In this document: positions 19,064-32,889 of the stretch, piece by piece
How the letters are laid out: every line of letters begins with the position of its first letter
Numbering within the stretch: position 1 is the first letter of the stretch
Origin: Alentia gelatinosa
Lineage: Eukaryota > Annelida > Polychaeta > Phyllodocida > Polynoidae
NCBI GenBank assembly: GCA_950022655.1
Contig: OX465580.1
Coordinates: 121,193,016-121,257,015 of the forward strand
Reading direction: 5' to 3'
Length of the DNA: 64,000 bases
Made by a program: the position numbers and the translations under genes
The notes under the pieces: generated by a model
Database searches by the model: none
What the model was told of the DNA's origin: nothing
What the model saw: the letters and a program-made list of their open reading frames with translations, nothing else

Positions 19064-20639
19064 TCTCCAAAAATAAAAGACATGCATATGTTTTTCTTTA
19101 CCCTACTGATGAACTCATGCACTCCTGTTCACAGCTGTTTGTCACAATATATGAGGTGGTAACCAACGACAAGTAAATGTGCCTTATTGGAAACAATAAC
19201 TGTAACATAGTACAAATAATTTTCATATGATAACTGTACCACAGAACAAATAATTTTCAGAAAGCATAAAATGAATATAGTCAGCCACCAAAAATAAGCA
19301 AATGATTGTTCTCTTTTTTTTTGAAGCAGCGTTTATTTAGTATTTCATAGAAAGCTGGTGATATCGAAATATTTTCTTACATGGAATCTTTAAATGGAGA
19401 GTTACCGTTTTAATAACAATCCATCTTAGCTGGAGTTGATGTAGTAGTATATATGCCTTCTTGAACGTTTTTTTCTTTTCTTTTTTCAATATATTTAATC
19501 TATACCTTATGAACAAATTATCGAGTTTATCGTGATTCACGTGCAATAGAATGATATCAAAATATCCATTCTGGGGGTGGGGAATACTCATACTTTACCT
19601 CAACGCATATACATCCAACCATCTCACGGATATCGTCCATTGGGAAATTACTAAGAGTCCTTGATAAATCATTCAGCGTTTCATACTAGGCACGTGGGCT
19701 CATATTTCGAAAACCAAACACAAAATCGGTTTGGAAATCTTTCACGTGTGAAAAAAGAGCATCAAATGGAAGTCATGGACTAATAATGTCTCAATTGATT
19801 GGCACAATGAAGGAGCGTGTATTAATGGGGTGCTTTATTGAATAGTCTTTTTTCTTGAAATTATTTCCTTCAATCCAATAACAAAGGCCTTGTCCCTCTG
19901 GGGAAATCCTGCTGGAAAACCTCCTGGTGCTTATAAAAATGTCCGGACTTTTCGGCTGAGTTTGTGGCATTCACGCTTGCTTTTAAGACGTCATTCTTTC
20001 GTATCAAATATCACTGGTTTAAGAGCGATAATTAGTATCATAACGTGGTAACCTATTGATGCATCAATGGCCTGTCCATATAGAGACAGGAACATTTGGA
20101 TACATTCTGGCATCCATTTTTCCTCGTCTTTCACAGAACTCGGAATCTGGTCATTTCTTCGATATCTGGTAAGGGAGTGTGTGTGTATGTGGGGGGGGGG
20201 GGGGGGGGGTACGTGTATGTGTATGTTCCTTTTTTTGATATAATAATATACGATAATTGTGACTAAGAAATAATCATGAGTCATTTTTCACATACGACCC
20301 AAGCCAATTCACGATTCGATCAGTGGTATATGCAGTTCAGCTTGGACGTTATGTATGGTGGTCTATCAATTAAAGGCCCCTGTTTGGTGGTATATCAACT
20401 AAAGGTCCCTTGTATTGTGTAACTTTTCTGGTTTTCATTTGAATTCCCCAATAAAGGCTTACAGGAAAGTATAGTAACTTTCTTGTGTCAAATTCGGGCA
20501 GTCGGTGAAATATGCTCATTCCAATACACCAGTCCTACTAGATATGACATCCATGCTAGGTGACGAAATGGGTCGGTAAAAACAAACTGAATTCGCAGTT
20601 TGCGTGGAAGTTTGAGCAATGCTCTGTCTAGTGAAGGTA
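19064..20639. other. Non-coding, nothing recognised
   Basis: AT-rich. Contains a run of about 19 G at 20191-20209 next to a short GT repeat. No gene-like frame. Confidence 0.5.
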
Positions 20640-20972
20640 AATTTCATTACTTGTCATTTCATCAGTTTTTCTTACTACATGTAACTCACAATGTTATATA
20701 ACTGTTCTGTACTGTTGTTGTTTTTTCTTTTCAATCGGATATAATGTGTAATTATTGTTTTGAGATAAGATGTGTATCACTCACTATTTTTTTTCTTCTT
20801 TAATTTTTCTACTAAAAATTATAGAAGTGACGATAGCAATATCTTGTATTGTCTATTCTGTATTGTACTGTCCTTGTATGTTTTATGTGACTTTCGCATG
20901 GAAGATCGTTGGGTGACCAGTTATGAATGGGAATTGTCGTTAACTATTTTTGAATAAAAAATAAATAAAAAA
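20640..20972 (+). repeat. Probable LINE 3' untranslated tail
   Basis: A TTGTATTGTCTATTCTGTATTG-type region leads to GACTTTCGCATGGAAGATCG and ends in TGAATAAAAAATAAATAAAA. An A/T-rich short-unit tail after a GAAGATCG-like block resembles the 3' ends of CR1/L2-type LINEs. No ORF2 is left. The call rests on style of sequence, not on a matched copy. Confidence 0.35.
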
Positions 20973-22496
20973 ATGTGTGTCAAACTGAAGGTAACAGCTG
21001 ATTGTAGATCAGAGACTTGTGCTAACGAATCAGACCCAATAAAAAATATATATGAACCCCCTAATTCACAGGTACTTCAATATCTGAAGCCATTGACCAC
21101 AAAGCAATTGAATGCTATTCATCCTTCACGACCCATTTTCAATAGCGCCAGTGATTATTTGAGTATTGGTAGTCATTTCTGGGATAAAAAGTGTGGTGGT
21201 GACCGGAATAAGATATTTTCTAACACTATCTGATGAAGTCGCCCACACGTACAGATGGCTCTGACATTTCAATTAATACCCTGCTTCGTCTTGTTCATTT
21301 AAGGTCAGCTTAAACGATGGGGAAAACTCGGAAAGGTACCATTTGAATTGTTTGTCAAGGTTCTCTTTGCCATTTTCACATCTATCACTCATTATTTGTT
21401 CATGTTTAAAGGAGAAAAGGATGCAATGGTTGAGGCTAATTGTGAAATTGGGATCAACGGCCTTCTCACAAGGCACCACACTTCTCCTTCAACCCAAACC
21501 GCTGCACGAGGCGTAGAGAAAGTTAAAGTGGACAACTAGGTACCAAGGTAAGTGCGTGCGAGTAGATCAGACTGAGTTAGGAATTACAAATGTACATCAT
21601 GTTCTTGGTAAACATACAATGGACATTTGTAGAAAGATTTTTTTCCAAGCCGATTTTTCGATTTTTTTCGGGAGAGGAAGTCGATCTCAGGATTCGCGTT
21701 ACAACTGAGTCGCCTTGCATTGATATAATGGAAATGTGATCTAAATTAAACCAGACCCAGAGCAAATTCCTTGGTTACAGAATGCAATCAGTAGTTTTCG
21801 AAAATAGAGAAGAAATAGAATAACACATCTCAGACATGATCAATATTCACACCACAGTAATACCATATTTTGGCCTTTCAGAATTCACTATATTAGAAAT
21901 AGAACAATGTTATAAATCCATACGTCTCATTTAGCCTCACCTTCCAGACCCGGTTATTCCGTTTAACTTATTAGATAAGAAAAACTCTGCATATTTCTGT
22001 GGAAAGAACTCAAAGAACTTCTAATCTCGTGGCAGGCATTTCTAAAGGCTGAACTAGATCAGCTTGGCTATGCCAGCGCTAAGGCAGCATTCAGTGATTT
22101 AATAAGCTGCTTTTCTCTATGCGACTAAAAGCCTGCTCCTTTCTTGCAGGAAATCTGCCCAACCTTGCGCGATGGCTATTTACTGCCTCTTTGCTGCAGA
22201 CAAAAGTCGGCTGGTGGTCTGATTCTGTCCCATTTTCCTTTGTGTATGGCCGGGAATGTCCAGTAAAAGAGTGGTCGCCAGGATGGCGCCTTCGCTTCCC
22301 CTGGGGATAGGTGGGGAGATCTACATGTACAAAGCACCCGTTACAATGTCGTTGCTATCGATAAAGCCACAAACATTGTGTTTGGAGGGTGGTCCAAGGT
22401 CGACTCTCAGATGTCACTCTCTGAATAGAGGTATTTCCTCAATACACACCTCCGCTTTGTTTTTGTTTAGGCTGGAGTATAATATCAGAAAACTTA
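20973..22496. other. Non-coding; short unassigned frames
   Basis: An ATG frame of 86 codons at 20973-21233 follows directly on the A-rich tail and has no recognisable domain. A 63-codon frame at 22119 also lacks similarity. I do not call genes here. Confidence 0.4.
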
Positions 22497-22625
22497 GTTA
22501 GTGAGCCTGTGGCGATTGCGGCTCGAGGTCTTTTGTCCCAATAAATACGTCCTGACGCCAGAGGCGAAGAGACGTATTTTGTCAGACAAAAGGCCAAAAA
22601 AGGAATCGCTATGGGCCCACTAAGT
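22497..22625. mobile_element. 129-bp palindromic MITE
   Basis: The two halves pair over about 50 bp: TTAGTGAGCCTGTGGCGATT ... GTCTTTTGTCCCAATAAATACGTC-type left arm against GACGTATTTTGTCAGACAAA ... AATCGCTATGGGCCCACTAA. The centre is about CTGACGCCAGAGGCGAAG. No coding capacity. Confidence 0.65.
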
Positions 22626-22633
22626 AAGACTTA

Positions 22634-22738
22634 CCAGATAGTGAAGGAATAGGTTTTTATAGCAAGCTGACGTCCATGTGAGCACTGTAACCTTTAGGCA
22701 ACGTATATAGGGCATACAAGCACGCTCTAAAAAGCAAC
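22634..22738 (+). repeat. Dispersed repeat, copy 1 (pair with 62178-62282)
   Basis: The two segments share AGATxGTGAAGG, AGCAAGCT, ATGTGAGCACTxTxACCT, then TAGGCARCGTATAT and GCACGCTC in the same order over about 105 bp. The class is unknown. Both lie just right of a palindromic MITE. Confidence 0.6.
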
Positions 22739-25700
22739 CAGAACCCATTGCATACCCAAACCTTCTGACTCCTCTCAAGGCAATTCCTTATTATTGGACT
22801 TCAATGTTGTTTCCCTACCTAGATCTATAACATTTCCGCTATATATACCACAAAGCGGTATCAAAAGGCATATATGTGGCAGTGGATTTTCACATACCAA
22901 GAGGACTGTGGGAGTTTGTCGTCTGGAGGACGTACAGTGGCGACTTCTGGTGAGCATTTGCGTCGGCCGGCACGTTCCCGTGTTCTCCATACACGTGAGC
23001 ATGATTAAGATTGACAGAAGCGGCCGGCGACGTCAACATGGCGGATCGCGACATGCGAAAGCGTGGCAGGAAGTATCGTGACATTCCAGTAAATTACTCG
23101 CGAAAGAGAAATATTTGTAGAGCAACGCAAAATAAATTAAATGCCACGCTACGAAGACAAACAAATATCGAGCCCCCACAGAATCTCGTGCTCAGCAATT
23201 TAGTATTCTCTATCTAGATTGATATGAGAAATGAACGTCATCGTTATTAGTGAAAGGCCTACCTGTGTTTTACCAGCCTTATGTTATTGATGCGTGTCCC
23301 TAGGTCATTGGTGTATACTATTACTAATATTATGATGATTATAAAGCCATTTCCGATAATACAAGGTGATACTTTTGTGACCGGCATATAACAGGTGGAA
23401 CTATTGATGCAGATGCATGGTAACGGAGATTGTTTATATAATTGTATGTAATGACCTGCATCTCACGGTCTCTACTTTTATATAGAATTTAAAGGGATCT
23501 GCTCTTTATTAAATACCTATATAGAGTAGTTTATACTTTCTATAGAGCCACAAACGAAGGAGTGTTAAGCGAAAAGTCCACCGGAATCTCTTAATTATCT
23601 TGCAGTAATGGAACATGCATATGTTGCTGAATTTTGGCCTAAATCGCAAAATATCTCAGCACAAATGATGCACTCCTCCACCACAGATATCGGTACTGGA
23701 ATGCATACAAGACATCAAGTCAGACAGAAAATTCCTCCTCGACTCTTCCAATGTTGCTAATGATTGAACCGTATCTATTGTTCGCTCTGCCTTAAATACA
23801 AACTTAGAGCAAATGATATGCTCATCAATGATAAATTGGCATGGAATCGGATAATATCGGTGATAAAGTGCCATTCATTGAAACGTTCTGATCTTAGTTG
23901 ATACACACATAATACATTTATATCATTCTTGGTTATGCAATATAACAACTTCCAAAGCGTCTTCCTGATTTTATTTTTTTTGTGATTTCACTCCTTTTTC
24001 AATCATTTAAAATCAAACATTTAACAAACAGGACAGTAGACAGTCACCTCACTACAATTTTGTTTAAATCCAGGATGAAGAAATACAGTCACCCTTAATT
24101 ACAAACACTGGACTGCAATATAAAGATATTTTACCTCATTTAGACAATGACAAAAAATTGACAATTGTATCACTAATGAAATTGCATTATTGAGCAGTGT
24201 AGATATTTTAAAAAGTAGAATATGATAAGTGCATTGAAATATCATTAGAGACTTGGTTCATGATTTTAGTAGCTCAAAAAACTGCCGGATCTTGATTACG
24301 AATCATATTTTTAGCATATGTAAGTGATATTTCCCCCTTCTCTCGAGAAATCTCGTCCTATAGGTTTCAAAATAAGCTTTTCTCTTCATTTTCTAAAAAT
24401 GAAATATTCGCTAGCCAATATTTTTGTTCTCCATAGTCTACGCTGGACCAAGAAAGCAGGTGTCTTGACTTAATTTCGAGATAACTTGTGAACTGTATTG
24501 CTGGGTCAAGCAACTTACTAAACTAATTCAAGACTTTACCTGAGATGAACAGATATAAATTTCACCGGATATTCTATATCGCATTTAGAGAGGATCTGCC
24601 ATGGACCATTTTAAGCATTAAGGATTGTACTGCCAATGAAAAGGATGGAATGAAATTGAATGTGAATGAATTTAGAGGTATCTCAGATTGCTGTGTTGCA
24701 AAACTTGCCACTTAGCCCCTCAGTGTTGCCATTAATCTACCTCTCTTAGCTTGGATAATTAGTTCTCCATCCCTTATTCGGCATCAACGCTTCCATATTA
24801 AGATTTGTGTGAGTAGATATGTTTTGGGTCTAAACATTGTGCAGCCATTAACAATACTGTCACTTCTGTTTTACTCACAACAGCCGGACCTATTCTCATG
24901 CTATTGGCTTCGTAATTAGTAAGATTCTATGGTCATTGTTATATAGTTCTGAATGGACGTTTCTAATCAAACCAATCCATTTATATCGTAAAACCATTAG
25001 ATACACTATATATGTATATTTACGGTCGATTTAAGCATCCTATAGATAAATGCAAGTCAGTAAGCTTCATTGCTAAGGAAAGCAATATTATGAACGTCGA
25101 TGATATCCATTATTAAACTAATTGACGGTTGATGATTCTACGAGTGAGACTAATGAGGTCTCTTTTAGAGTGTCTTTAACTGAGAGTTATGTCATGTTCG
25201 GCAAAAGCATTAAGATGGGCAAGGAAAACTTCCGAGGACAGTATTGAGCAGGAATAACTGATTTACCTCCCAAACATAAAGATGCAAACAAGACACATTG
25301 CTGTTCTGTTATTGATCTAGGAGAAGTACAATATGTACATATGCGCGTGGCTTTTCCTTTTCATAAGATTGAAAGACTGTCACCTCTGATCTTCTTACAT
25401 CGGGCGAGATAGTACAGTCATTGTCAGACATTCTTGTTTCTCTCTGAGACCCGCCTAGAAATGCAAGCATAAGTTCTTGTCAGAAAGAAATCCATTGCTA
25501 CTGTTGCTTCTGTCGACTGTCAGTGACATGCATGATATCCTTTTTATGCCATATCATATATAAAGGCATTCGCCTTTCGCACTATTTATTATTGACTGGC
25601 ACGCGCCTTCTACTGTTTATTTACAAGTAATTCAGTAAAACATATTCACCTTGTTGGGACGTCCTCTAATACCGGGTTTCTTTCGATTAGAATATCAAAC

Positions 25701-25868
25701 AAATTCGTAGAGTTAGTTTAAAAAGTGGTGGACCTTCACCGACCTTCGGTAGTAAAATGCAGGCATCACTGATTAATTCAATGTGCTTTGATTTTGTTGG
25801 TGGGTGCAGAAGTCGATCCATGGTACTGCTATATTGTATAAGGCAGGAGATAAAAACTAACCATTTCT
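22739..25868. other. Long AT-rich stretch without a recognised gene
   Basis: Only short frames without domains occur. A small GC-richer patch at 22930-23060 carries overlapping frames on both strands. I see no promoter, RNA gene or inverted-repeat element that I can support. Confidence 0.45.
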
Positions 25869-25965
25869 GTTTCCACATGACGATTATTGAACTAAAGGTG
25901 TCGCATAATGCGTGGGCGGTGTGAAATGCCATAATCGGTGGTCATTATTGGCAGGTAGACATGCC
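25869..25965. repeat. CACCTGACGAC-type degenerate hairpin
   Basis: TTTCCACATGACGATTATTG pairs loosely with ATAATCGGTGGTCATTATTG/GGCAGGTAGAC. Similar in layout to the hairpin at 31229-31292. Confidence 0.4.
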
Positions 25966-27232
25966 AGATAAAACAAGAACCACTCGTCAACACCTGGTCA
26001 TCATCTGAAATTCAAAGATTTAATTTCAGTTCGGCTATATTAGTGTCCCATTTAAGGCCTAAATATCTAAAACAACTATCGTTAAACACAAATCTGGCAC
26101 AGGTAAATTCAGCCACACCCTACAGACCACCGAGAATTATATCTAAACGTGATTTTGATGGTATATGTTAGAGGCGTCATATTTTATTTATTTTGATACT
26201 CAATGTAGATAGCCATTTGTCTGGGTTACTTGGATGGTTGTCGGGTGGTTTTGACTCTGGACTTCACTCGGCTTCGCCTCATGAAGTCACTATGCCAAAC
26301 TCCAGTCATGGCATACGGTGGCCAAGGTTAAAACTCATCCAGTTTTACGATAGTATACGCCTCATACGCTGGCGTGAAATATGGGCATATATATATATAT
26401 ATATGAAAACAATTCAATTTACAGCCGATACATACACTTCCGCGATGGCGTATATATATAGCAACAAACTGGTGGTTTTCACGCAGTGGCTGGAGTCTGT
26501 TGGTCCCCCAAAGCGAATGTGGTGGAGAGGGAATCCAGTGTGTGACGTCAGCACTAATGTGGTCTACACAGTATCTGAGGTGTGCATCTCCAACCAGGTA
26601 ATTTGATTCTATGTATACTCTCAAAGTATATACTTATTAATAAGAAATATTCATAGCTAACAAATTAATAAAGAAACCAAGCTTTAAGTCCATCATATCT
26701 TGAAAAAAAATAGACTGGAAAGGAAATAAGAATCTGGAAAATTGGCTTTGAGATTATGAAATAACACACTCCGGCAGGTCTGGCAGGAGAGACATGGCCC
26801 TGATGTGACTCAAGGTGGTTCTCCGGTCATACGCTAGGTGCCACGCTGAAATATGACACTAGTCCAACGAATTACACAGGCGGCAACCAGCCAAGGGTCA
26901 AGGCAGCTGCAGATTTAACCCGACCAGAGCTAGCGTAGTGTAGCTCTGACGGCTACTGTATCTTGACCTCAACACCAAACAAACACCAGGTGGCAGGTGC
27001 ATTTATCCATGCATTATAACAGCTGATAAAAGTGGTTGTCCCCCGACTACAATGATGCCATCTTCGCTCGTCGCATCCAATCATGGTGGATGATGGCGGA
27101 CTAACCTTCACTTCGTACTTGATGTATACTCTGTCATTATCTCAAAGGTTTCTTGAAGGCATCGAATTACCACTTTATACGAACAAGTCGCAAGTGAAAT
27201 ATCTACCAATTATCTGCAGCGAGTAAACTTGG
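25966..27232. other. Non-coding; small palindromes and a GC-richer patch
   Basis: CTTCACTCGGCTTCGCCTCATGAAG-type inverted sequence lies at about 26265-26290. A 137-codon plus-strand frame (26193-26606) spans a TA run and shows no domain. The segment 26770-27080 is GC-richer and could be LINE 5' sequence or a regulatory remnant, but I see no specific signal. Confidence 0.4.
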
Positions 27233-28462
27233 ATGACTCTCAATCTATTCATAAAAGTAATAAATAAAAATCAATATGGATTCATGCCAAACCGGAGTAC
27301 CAGTCAAGCCATCTTTCAGCTTGTACACGTCCTGAATCAGAGTATGAACAGAAATCAATATAGCCTATGCTCACTAATAGACCTTCGAAAGGCATGTGAT
27401 AGTGTCTTGCATAAAGTACTTCTCAACACCTTAAAAAAATCAGGCTTTGACATAAACACAATTGAGCTGATGAGGTCATAGCTAACGAACCAAAACCAAA
27501 GAATAAAACTACAAAATACGAAATCTGAAAAAAGAGAAGTTGATTGTGGCGTGCCACACTGCTCAGTTCTGGGGCCCGTCTTATTCATAATCTTTATCAA
27601 CAGTATCTTTCAGTCAATTGCCCATGGAACTGCAATTATGTATGCAGATGACCTGGCAATAGTAACAACCTCGAGCAATGCACAGTCAGCAAAAACTCTA
27701 ATGCAAGAAAATCTGAATAACATTTCATTATGGGGTGACGTGCATAAACTGTTAATCAACACAAAGAAATCGTACCAAATTTGGTTCGGTAAAAGCACAG
27801 GACTAGGTGAAATACCAGCCTGTAAAATCAAAGGCAATAAATTAATAGAGGTAAATAGTGTTACTTACCTAGGCATCATAATAGACATTGAATTAACATT
27901 TAAACAACAAACAGATAAAATATTGTTTGACCTGAGTCAAAAACACTATAAGCTAAGGTTAATACGATACAGCATTCCAAAACATATCTGTATAAAAATA
28001 CTAAAGCAAATGATACCACTAAAAATTGAATATGTAGGATACATCTACAATGGAATGACGGACAAGAACATAGATAGACTATGGGTGACCTTCAATAACT
28101 GTATGTGGACTGCCCTTGGCATAAGGAAAGCCATAGAACACCCGGTAACTGAACTATACACTAGTCGCAGTATGAAACCATTAAAATATAGAAGGCTAAT
28201 ACAGCTTATGATGTTAGTGTTCTGGTGGTCACATGACCCTGAACATATAATTGTAAGAGACAAGCAACTAACACGTAGGGATCACAGAATAAATATCAAG
28301 TTAGACAGACCTAAAACCCAGAAATACCAAAACTCCCCCTTATACCAGGGAGTAAAACTATGGGAAAGCTTACCTTACAACACACAATCACTGAGAGATA
28401 ATATACATTACAAGTCGCAGATAAAGTTATTCCTGGATGAACACCCAGATATATGGTTATGA
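27233..28462 (+). pseudogene. CR1/Jockey-like LINE reverse transcriptase, 5'-truncated, one nonsense codon
   Basis: The frame starts within the RT fingers (NQYGFMPNRSTSQAIFQL) and continues through box A (CSLIDLRKACDSV). A TAG at 27479 stands where Tyr is expected in the conserved SYLTNR motif (sequence reads S-stop-LTN). The same frame then carries GVPHCSVLGPVLF, where GVPQGSVLGP is usual, YADDLAI, the KKSYQIWFG and YLGIIID boxes, and the C-terminal connection ending FLDEHPDIWL. Apart from the single stop, the frame is open for over 400 codons. The endonuclease and N-terminus are missing, as in dead-on-arrival LINE copies. The 3' flank is rich in TATTG-like units. Confidence 0.85.
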
Positions 28463-29401
28463 CCAAAAAAACACTCCAACTACCAACCACCACACTTGCT
28501 ATTGTTTTATTGTTATATTGTTGTATCGCCATGTATGTCCTGTATTGTCCTGTCATAGCCTTTATTATTGCCATAACAACATAATGACTTTGACAACAAA
28601 TTTGATACATTTATTCAGTCATTCTGAAGATGGTGAACGACTGTAAACAGTTGTGAACAGTAGGTGAGATAAAAAACGCCACCCTGGTATTAATTTTTTT
28701 TTCTTTTGTAGGGTGGGAGGGAGGTAAAGAAATGTAGAGTCATGTCGCGATGAGAGCGCAGTGACGTCATTAAGCTCTCCTGAGCCGTCAGATGGGGTGA
28801 GAGTCGGGAGAAAGAGCCACCAGGTGCAGACTCAGTAGAAGCCTCCCGCGTGCCTGCCATTACCACTCACACGTTCGTCACAATTGTTATGACCTTACTT
28901 AATGATCGGTCAACAAAAATCGGGCCCTTAGCCTAAAAGAACTCTTATATAAATGGCTTATGTAAAATTTGTTTTGATGGACAAACATTTAAAAACGCCC
29001 ACATGGGGGGAACTGTATTGTCTTCTTTCCTGAATAAAAAAAAACAAAAAAAACAAATATCTCCTGACATTAATCTCTGTATATATTCCTTCCTCATGTG
29101 CTGGCCACTTCGTAGCCCTTCAATCCTCCTCTCTCCCAGCCAATACATTCCAGGTACTCGACACGCATTACATGCCCTTGGTGCCCTTTGCAACCCTCAA
29201 ATGCACTCACCTGATGACAATACGTAGATGCACTGACCACTACGACCCAATCAGTTTGTGTGACTTCCGCTGAAAGGTGTCGCGCATGTGCAATCAGGGT
29301 TTTGCAGAAGGTGCCCGCTTGGGGGAACGCAGTGCCAATTAATTCGCGACCTGCATAGCGGCCAGTGTGAAAAGGAAGTCTCCTCGGTGTAATCTGTGTT
29401 T

Positions 29402-29403
<2 letters not shown>
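28463..29403. other. LINE 3' flank, then unassigned sequence
   Basis: The first 180 bp are probably the 3' untranslated part of the LINE. A GC-richer patch at 28720-28870 contains a CRE-type TGACGTCA at 28762. No gene called. Confidence 0.4.
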
Positions 29404-29487
<84 letters not shown>

Positions 29488-29520
29488 ACGTGTGTGCGTG
29501 TACGTGTGTGTGTGTACGTG
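29404..29520. repeat. (GT)n microsatellite
   Basis: More than 35 near-perfect GT units are followed by GTGTACGT-type variants. Val-Cys and His-Thr frames over it are artefacts. Confidence 0.97.
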
Positions 29521-31228
29521 TCTGTCAGTACCAGCATGGAGTTGTCCCATTACCTTAAGTTCATATAAGGAATAGAGTAGACCGAGTAGCCAATGACTGC
29601 ATTCGCAGCAAACCCCGACCTTCACCCTGACCTCCTTACATGATATTTTCTAGCGCCTTGGGAGGGCCATACAGTCGAGAGTTGACCTGGAATCTTAGGG
29701 GCCACAACCACCCTCGTATGCCTAAATGGGTTTCAGGATGTGGCTATTAAGAGGAAGGCATGTATGATATCCTGGAAATCTGGCCTATGTACATGAAAAC
29801 AGGGCTTCATTTTAGGGAGTGTAAGCAAACTGATTTTGTAACTATATCGATGCAAAAGAATCCAGCAAGGCTGTGCTGCATCTAATGCCACACCTCAGCC
29901 TGCAGCATCTGTAACTCATCAAATGGGATGCAAATTCTGAGCTCATGGACTTGGATATGCAAGTCTGTACTGCTCTGCATAAAACGTTATGGAATGGCTC
30001 CTCAGTGGGTTTACCAATTTCTAAAGAGATATACTTTCAAAGTTTGTTTACGCTCCCTTTTCAAGTGCCAAACCACTTTGCATATGACCATATATGGCAT
30101 ACCCTGTTTCCGTGTATTTTCGGCCCGGGAACTACCACCATTGTTGGATTGCACTGAGTTGGTAACTGATTAATTGATTGTGTTTTTCATATTCAGATAT
30201 CATATTCTCACCTGTCAAAGGTGTCATATGTGTGGGATATTTAGAAAAAAAAACCTTAAAGACAACCTAGAATACGATCACTTGGACTTCACACGCAGAC
30301 TGCCTGAAGGTCCCCTGGTGAGAAAAAGTGGTACTACTGCTTAACTCGGTCAGTTTTTAATGAAACATTTCAATGGATTATCTATTATATTGTAAAATTG
30401 TATTGTATTCTGTATTGTGATTTATTTTAAACCTATGTATAAAGGTTATTAGGGTAATCTCATCTACCCATTTTAATGGCCACCGACGAAATCATTGCGG
30501 CTTGAAAAAACTGGTGATGAAACAGATATTTGAGGCTACCAACATTATCAAACATGGTTGAATTTATCATTGATGAACGCAGATTTAAAGAAAAATTTGA
30601 TGCAGATAGAATGTATAATAAGTCGTCAGGTGTAAACGCCTCAACGGCTTCCAGTGTCACACATTATTGGTACCCATTATTCTCACGGGGAGTACCACTG
30701 ACCAACGCTACCCTTCGAAATATTTCATCGGTGCATTTTCCGTCGGCAGGTCTAAACTGGGCCTTGCTCTACCAGCTGCAAAATCATTAGTTACAAGCAG
30801 CGACCATTGTATAGTGTGCTACTTCTGGAAAAGTATTCCGGACTAGTATTGAGCGAGATAAAGCTTTCCTATGTCACATACCACTCAAACAATATGGGAA
30901 TATGGTAGACAATTTGTTGTTTCTTCTCCTGCGAGCGGTCCAGGCAGAAAAGCAATCGAACTATACCACTAGTAATAGTCTGCGCTTTTCCGCCTTCCGA
31001 CGAAAAAGCCACTGATTATATGCAACCTGTAAAAAGGTCGGTCGGTGTTTCAGCTGAAGATATCATCGGTGAGCATAATTGGTAGCGATGAAAATTATTA
31101 CCGATTTCTGACATTCAAATTCATTCAGCCCCTTATTAAATCAGTATGGGAACATTCTGGCGGTAGTACAAAAATGTTGGTTGGTGGTGCTACATTGCGT
31201 AAGGTTGAATAAAGAAAATAGTTGACCC
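29521..31228. other. Non-coding, mostly unassigned
   Basis: A CACCTGACGAC-like motif occurs at about 30624 (GTCGTCAGGTGTAAACG). Frames near 30530 start at non-ATG codons and show no domain. Confidence 0.4.
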
Positions 31229-31292
31229 TCTTTGTTTCCACCTGACGATGCTAAATGGCATTTTTGGTGGTCATAATCAGCAGGTGGAAACG
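31229..31292. repeat. CACCTGACGA hairpin
   Basis: TTTCCACCTGACGATGC ... GCAGGTGGAAACG forms a stem around AAATGGCATTTTTGGTGG. Same motif family as 14066-14130 and the 41.5-42.9 kb array. Confidence 0.6.
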
Positions 31293-32889
31293 CCGCATAG
31301 TTGCGCATGTACGTGTGGGTGTGAGTGTGTGCGTGCGTAGGAGGAAGGGTGTCCAATGGTGAGTGGGTGGTGACGAAAGGGACATTAGGGATGGTGAGCT
31401 GTAGATCATACAGGCACACTGGCTACCGCTTTATTCCTCGTATGAAATTCTATAGAGATATTGTAGATTAATATCCAAATTATGCCCCACTTTGTTAGAG
31501 CCTATAACAACTGGGACAATTAATCTCTATATATCCTACATGGTCTAGAGAATTTATTTCTACCTTCCAAAGCCTCCTCATAAGGTATCAATTATCTTGG
31601 CGCTATTTTCTATGTCGCTGGGGACATCAATTCACAGAGGCTTATTATTCAGTAATTGCCTCGAAACACTACATCATCATCCATTGTTGGGTCAATTGTC
31701 GTTCTTCTGCTACTTCTACTTACCATTGTGCCAGACTATGTTCTACTTGTTATTTTTGGAATCGCTAATTAATGCACATATCAATTGGCCCTATATTTCC
31801 GCGGTAGGATTCTATTGAGCGATGTAAAAGCCACCTCTCAGCCGAGGTTCGAAATAAATAGAAATGACAAACACAAAAACATAAGGAGCTTCAGTTGTAC
31901 GAGAGTTGTACCAAAATAATCCGGGCGCATAAGATAAGATTACTAACTTTGATTGGCATGTCACTTCAAGAAAAAATGCTTCAAGCGTTACAAATTATAA
32001 AAGCAACACACATCTTCAGGTAGATTTTTTTCGTCTCATACTTTCAGAGTCCTGTAAGCTTTGCCTCTGATATAAAATCCTGGTTGTGTCACAGTGTACA
32101 ACAGTGAACATTGGAATAGGGATCAGTTCTTCCTGATTATGATACGCCCTCAATAAAATTAAACGTTTGCTTGTTCGTGCCTTAGAGCACATTTCATCGT
32201 GCAAGCAATTTCATTATTAATCTAAATATTGTCTAGTGTGCTGATGGTGTTTTCATCAAATTTGCATCAGATCTATTGTACTGGAGACAGCTGTGTGCAT
32301 TTTACCGTATGAAATTAACACAACGACAACGCCCATGCTGTGGACAGGAGAAAATGGTTTTTTTTATGTTCTTGTCAGACCCATTGAGCACGTTTGAGGT
32401 TAAATTATTTTTTTGATAAATTAATTATGATTTTGTGACGTGTGTACAGAATACACGAGGAATCCTTATAAAGACACCCATTTTAGACCGAGAGCTAACA
32501 TTTGTCCTGCCTAATCTCTAGATTAATGTTGTTGGGTTTTTTTGGGTTTTTTTTATTACAGGAAGTTCGCATACAGAAATATATATCGCGGTCTACCACT
32601 TGCCCATACCACAGCCTTAGATTGGAATAATTCAGTCCAGTACAAAAGTGAGGGATACTAAGTATCACTGTGTTAATTTTGACGAACACAGAAGTGCAAC
32701 AAAACATGAAATATTACAAAATCTAGTGATAATGCAATTTACATTGGCAAAAGAATCATAGTAACAGGAAATGCCCTAATTAGGGCTGGGGATGAAGGAT
32801 GATTGGATGGTATAGATAGTTCATAAACACACATCTCACGTGAGCACAGGAGAATCGCTAGGTTATATGTGGCAGGTTAAGATTTCGAT
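31293..32889. other. Non-coding, nothing recognised
   Basis: AT-rich with short T runs near 32350 and 32535. No gene-like frame. Confidence 0.5.

Noticed and set aside
26193..26606. 137-codon plus-strand frame
   Set aside because: It crosses a TA run and small palindromes and has no domain.
29094..29625. His-Thr and Val-Cys frames of 60-147 codons
   Set aside because: They translate the GT repeat; the parts outside it show no domain.
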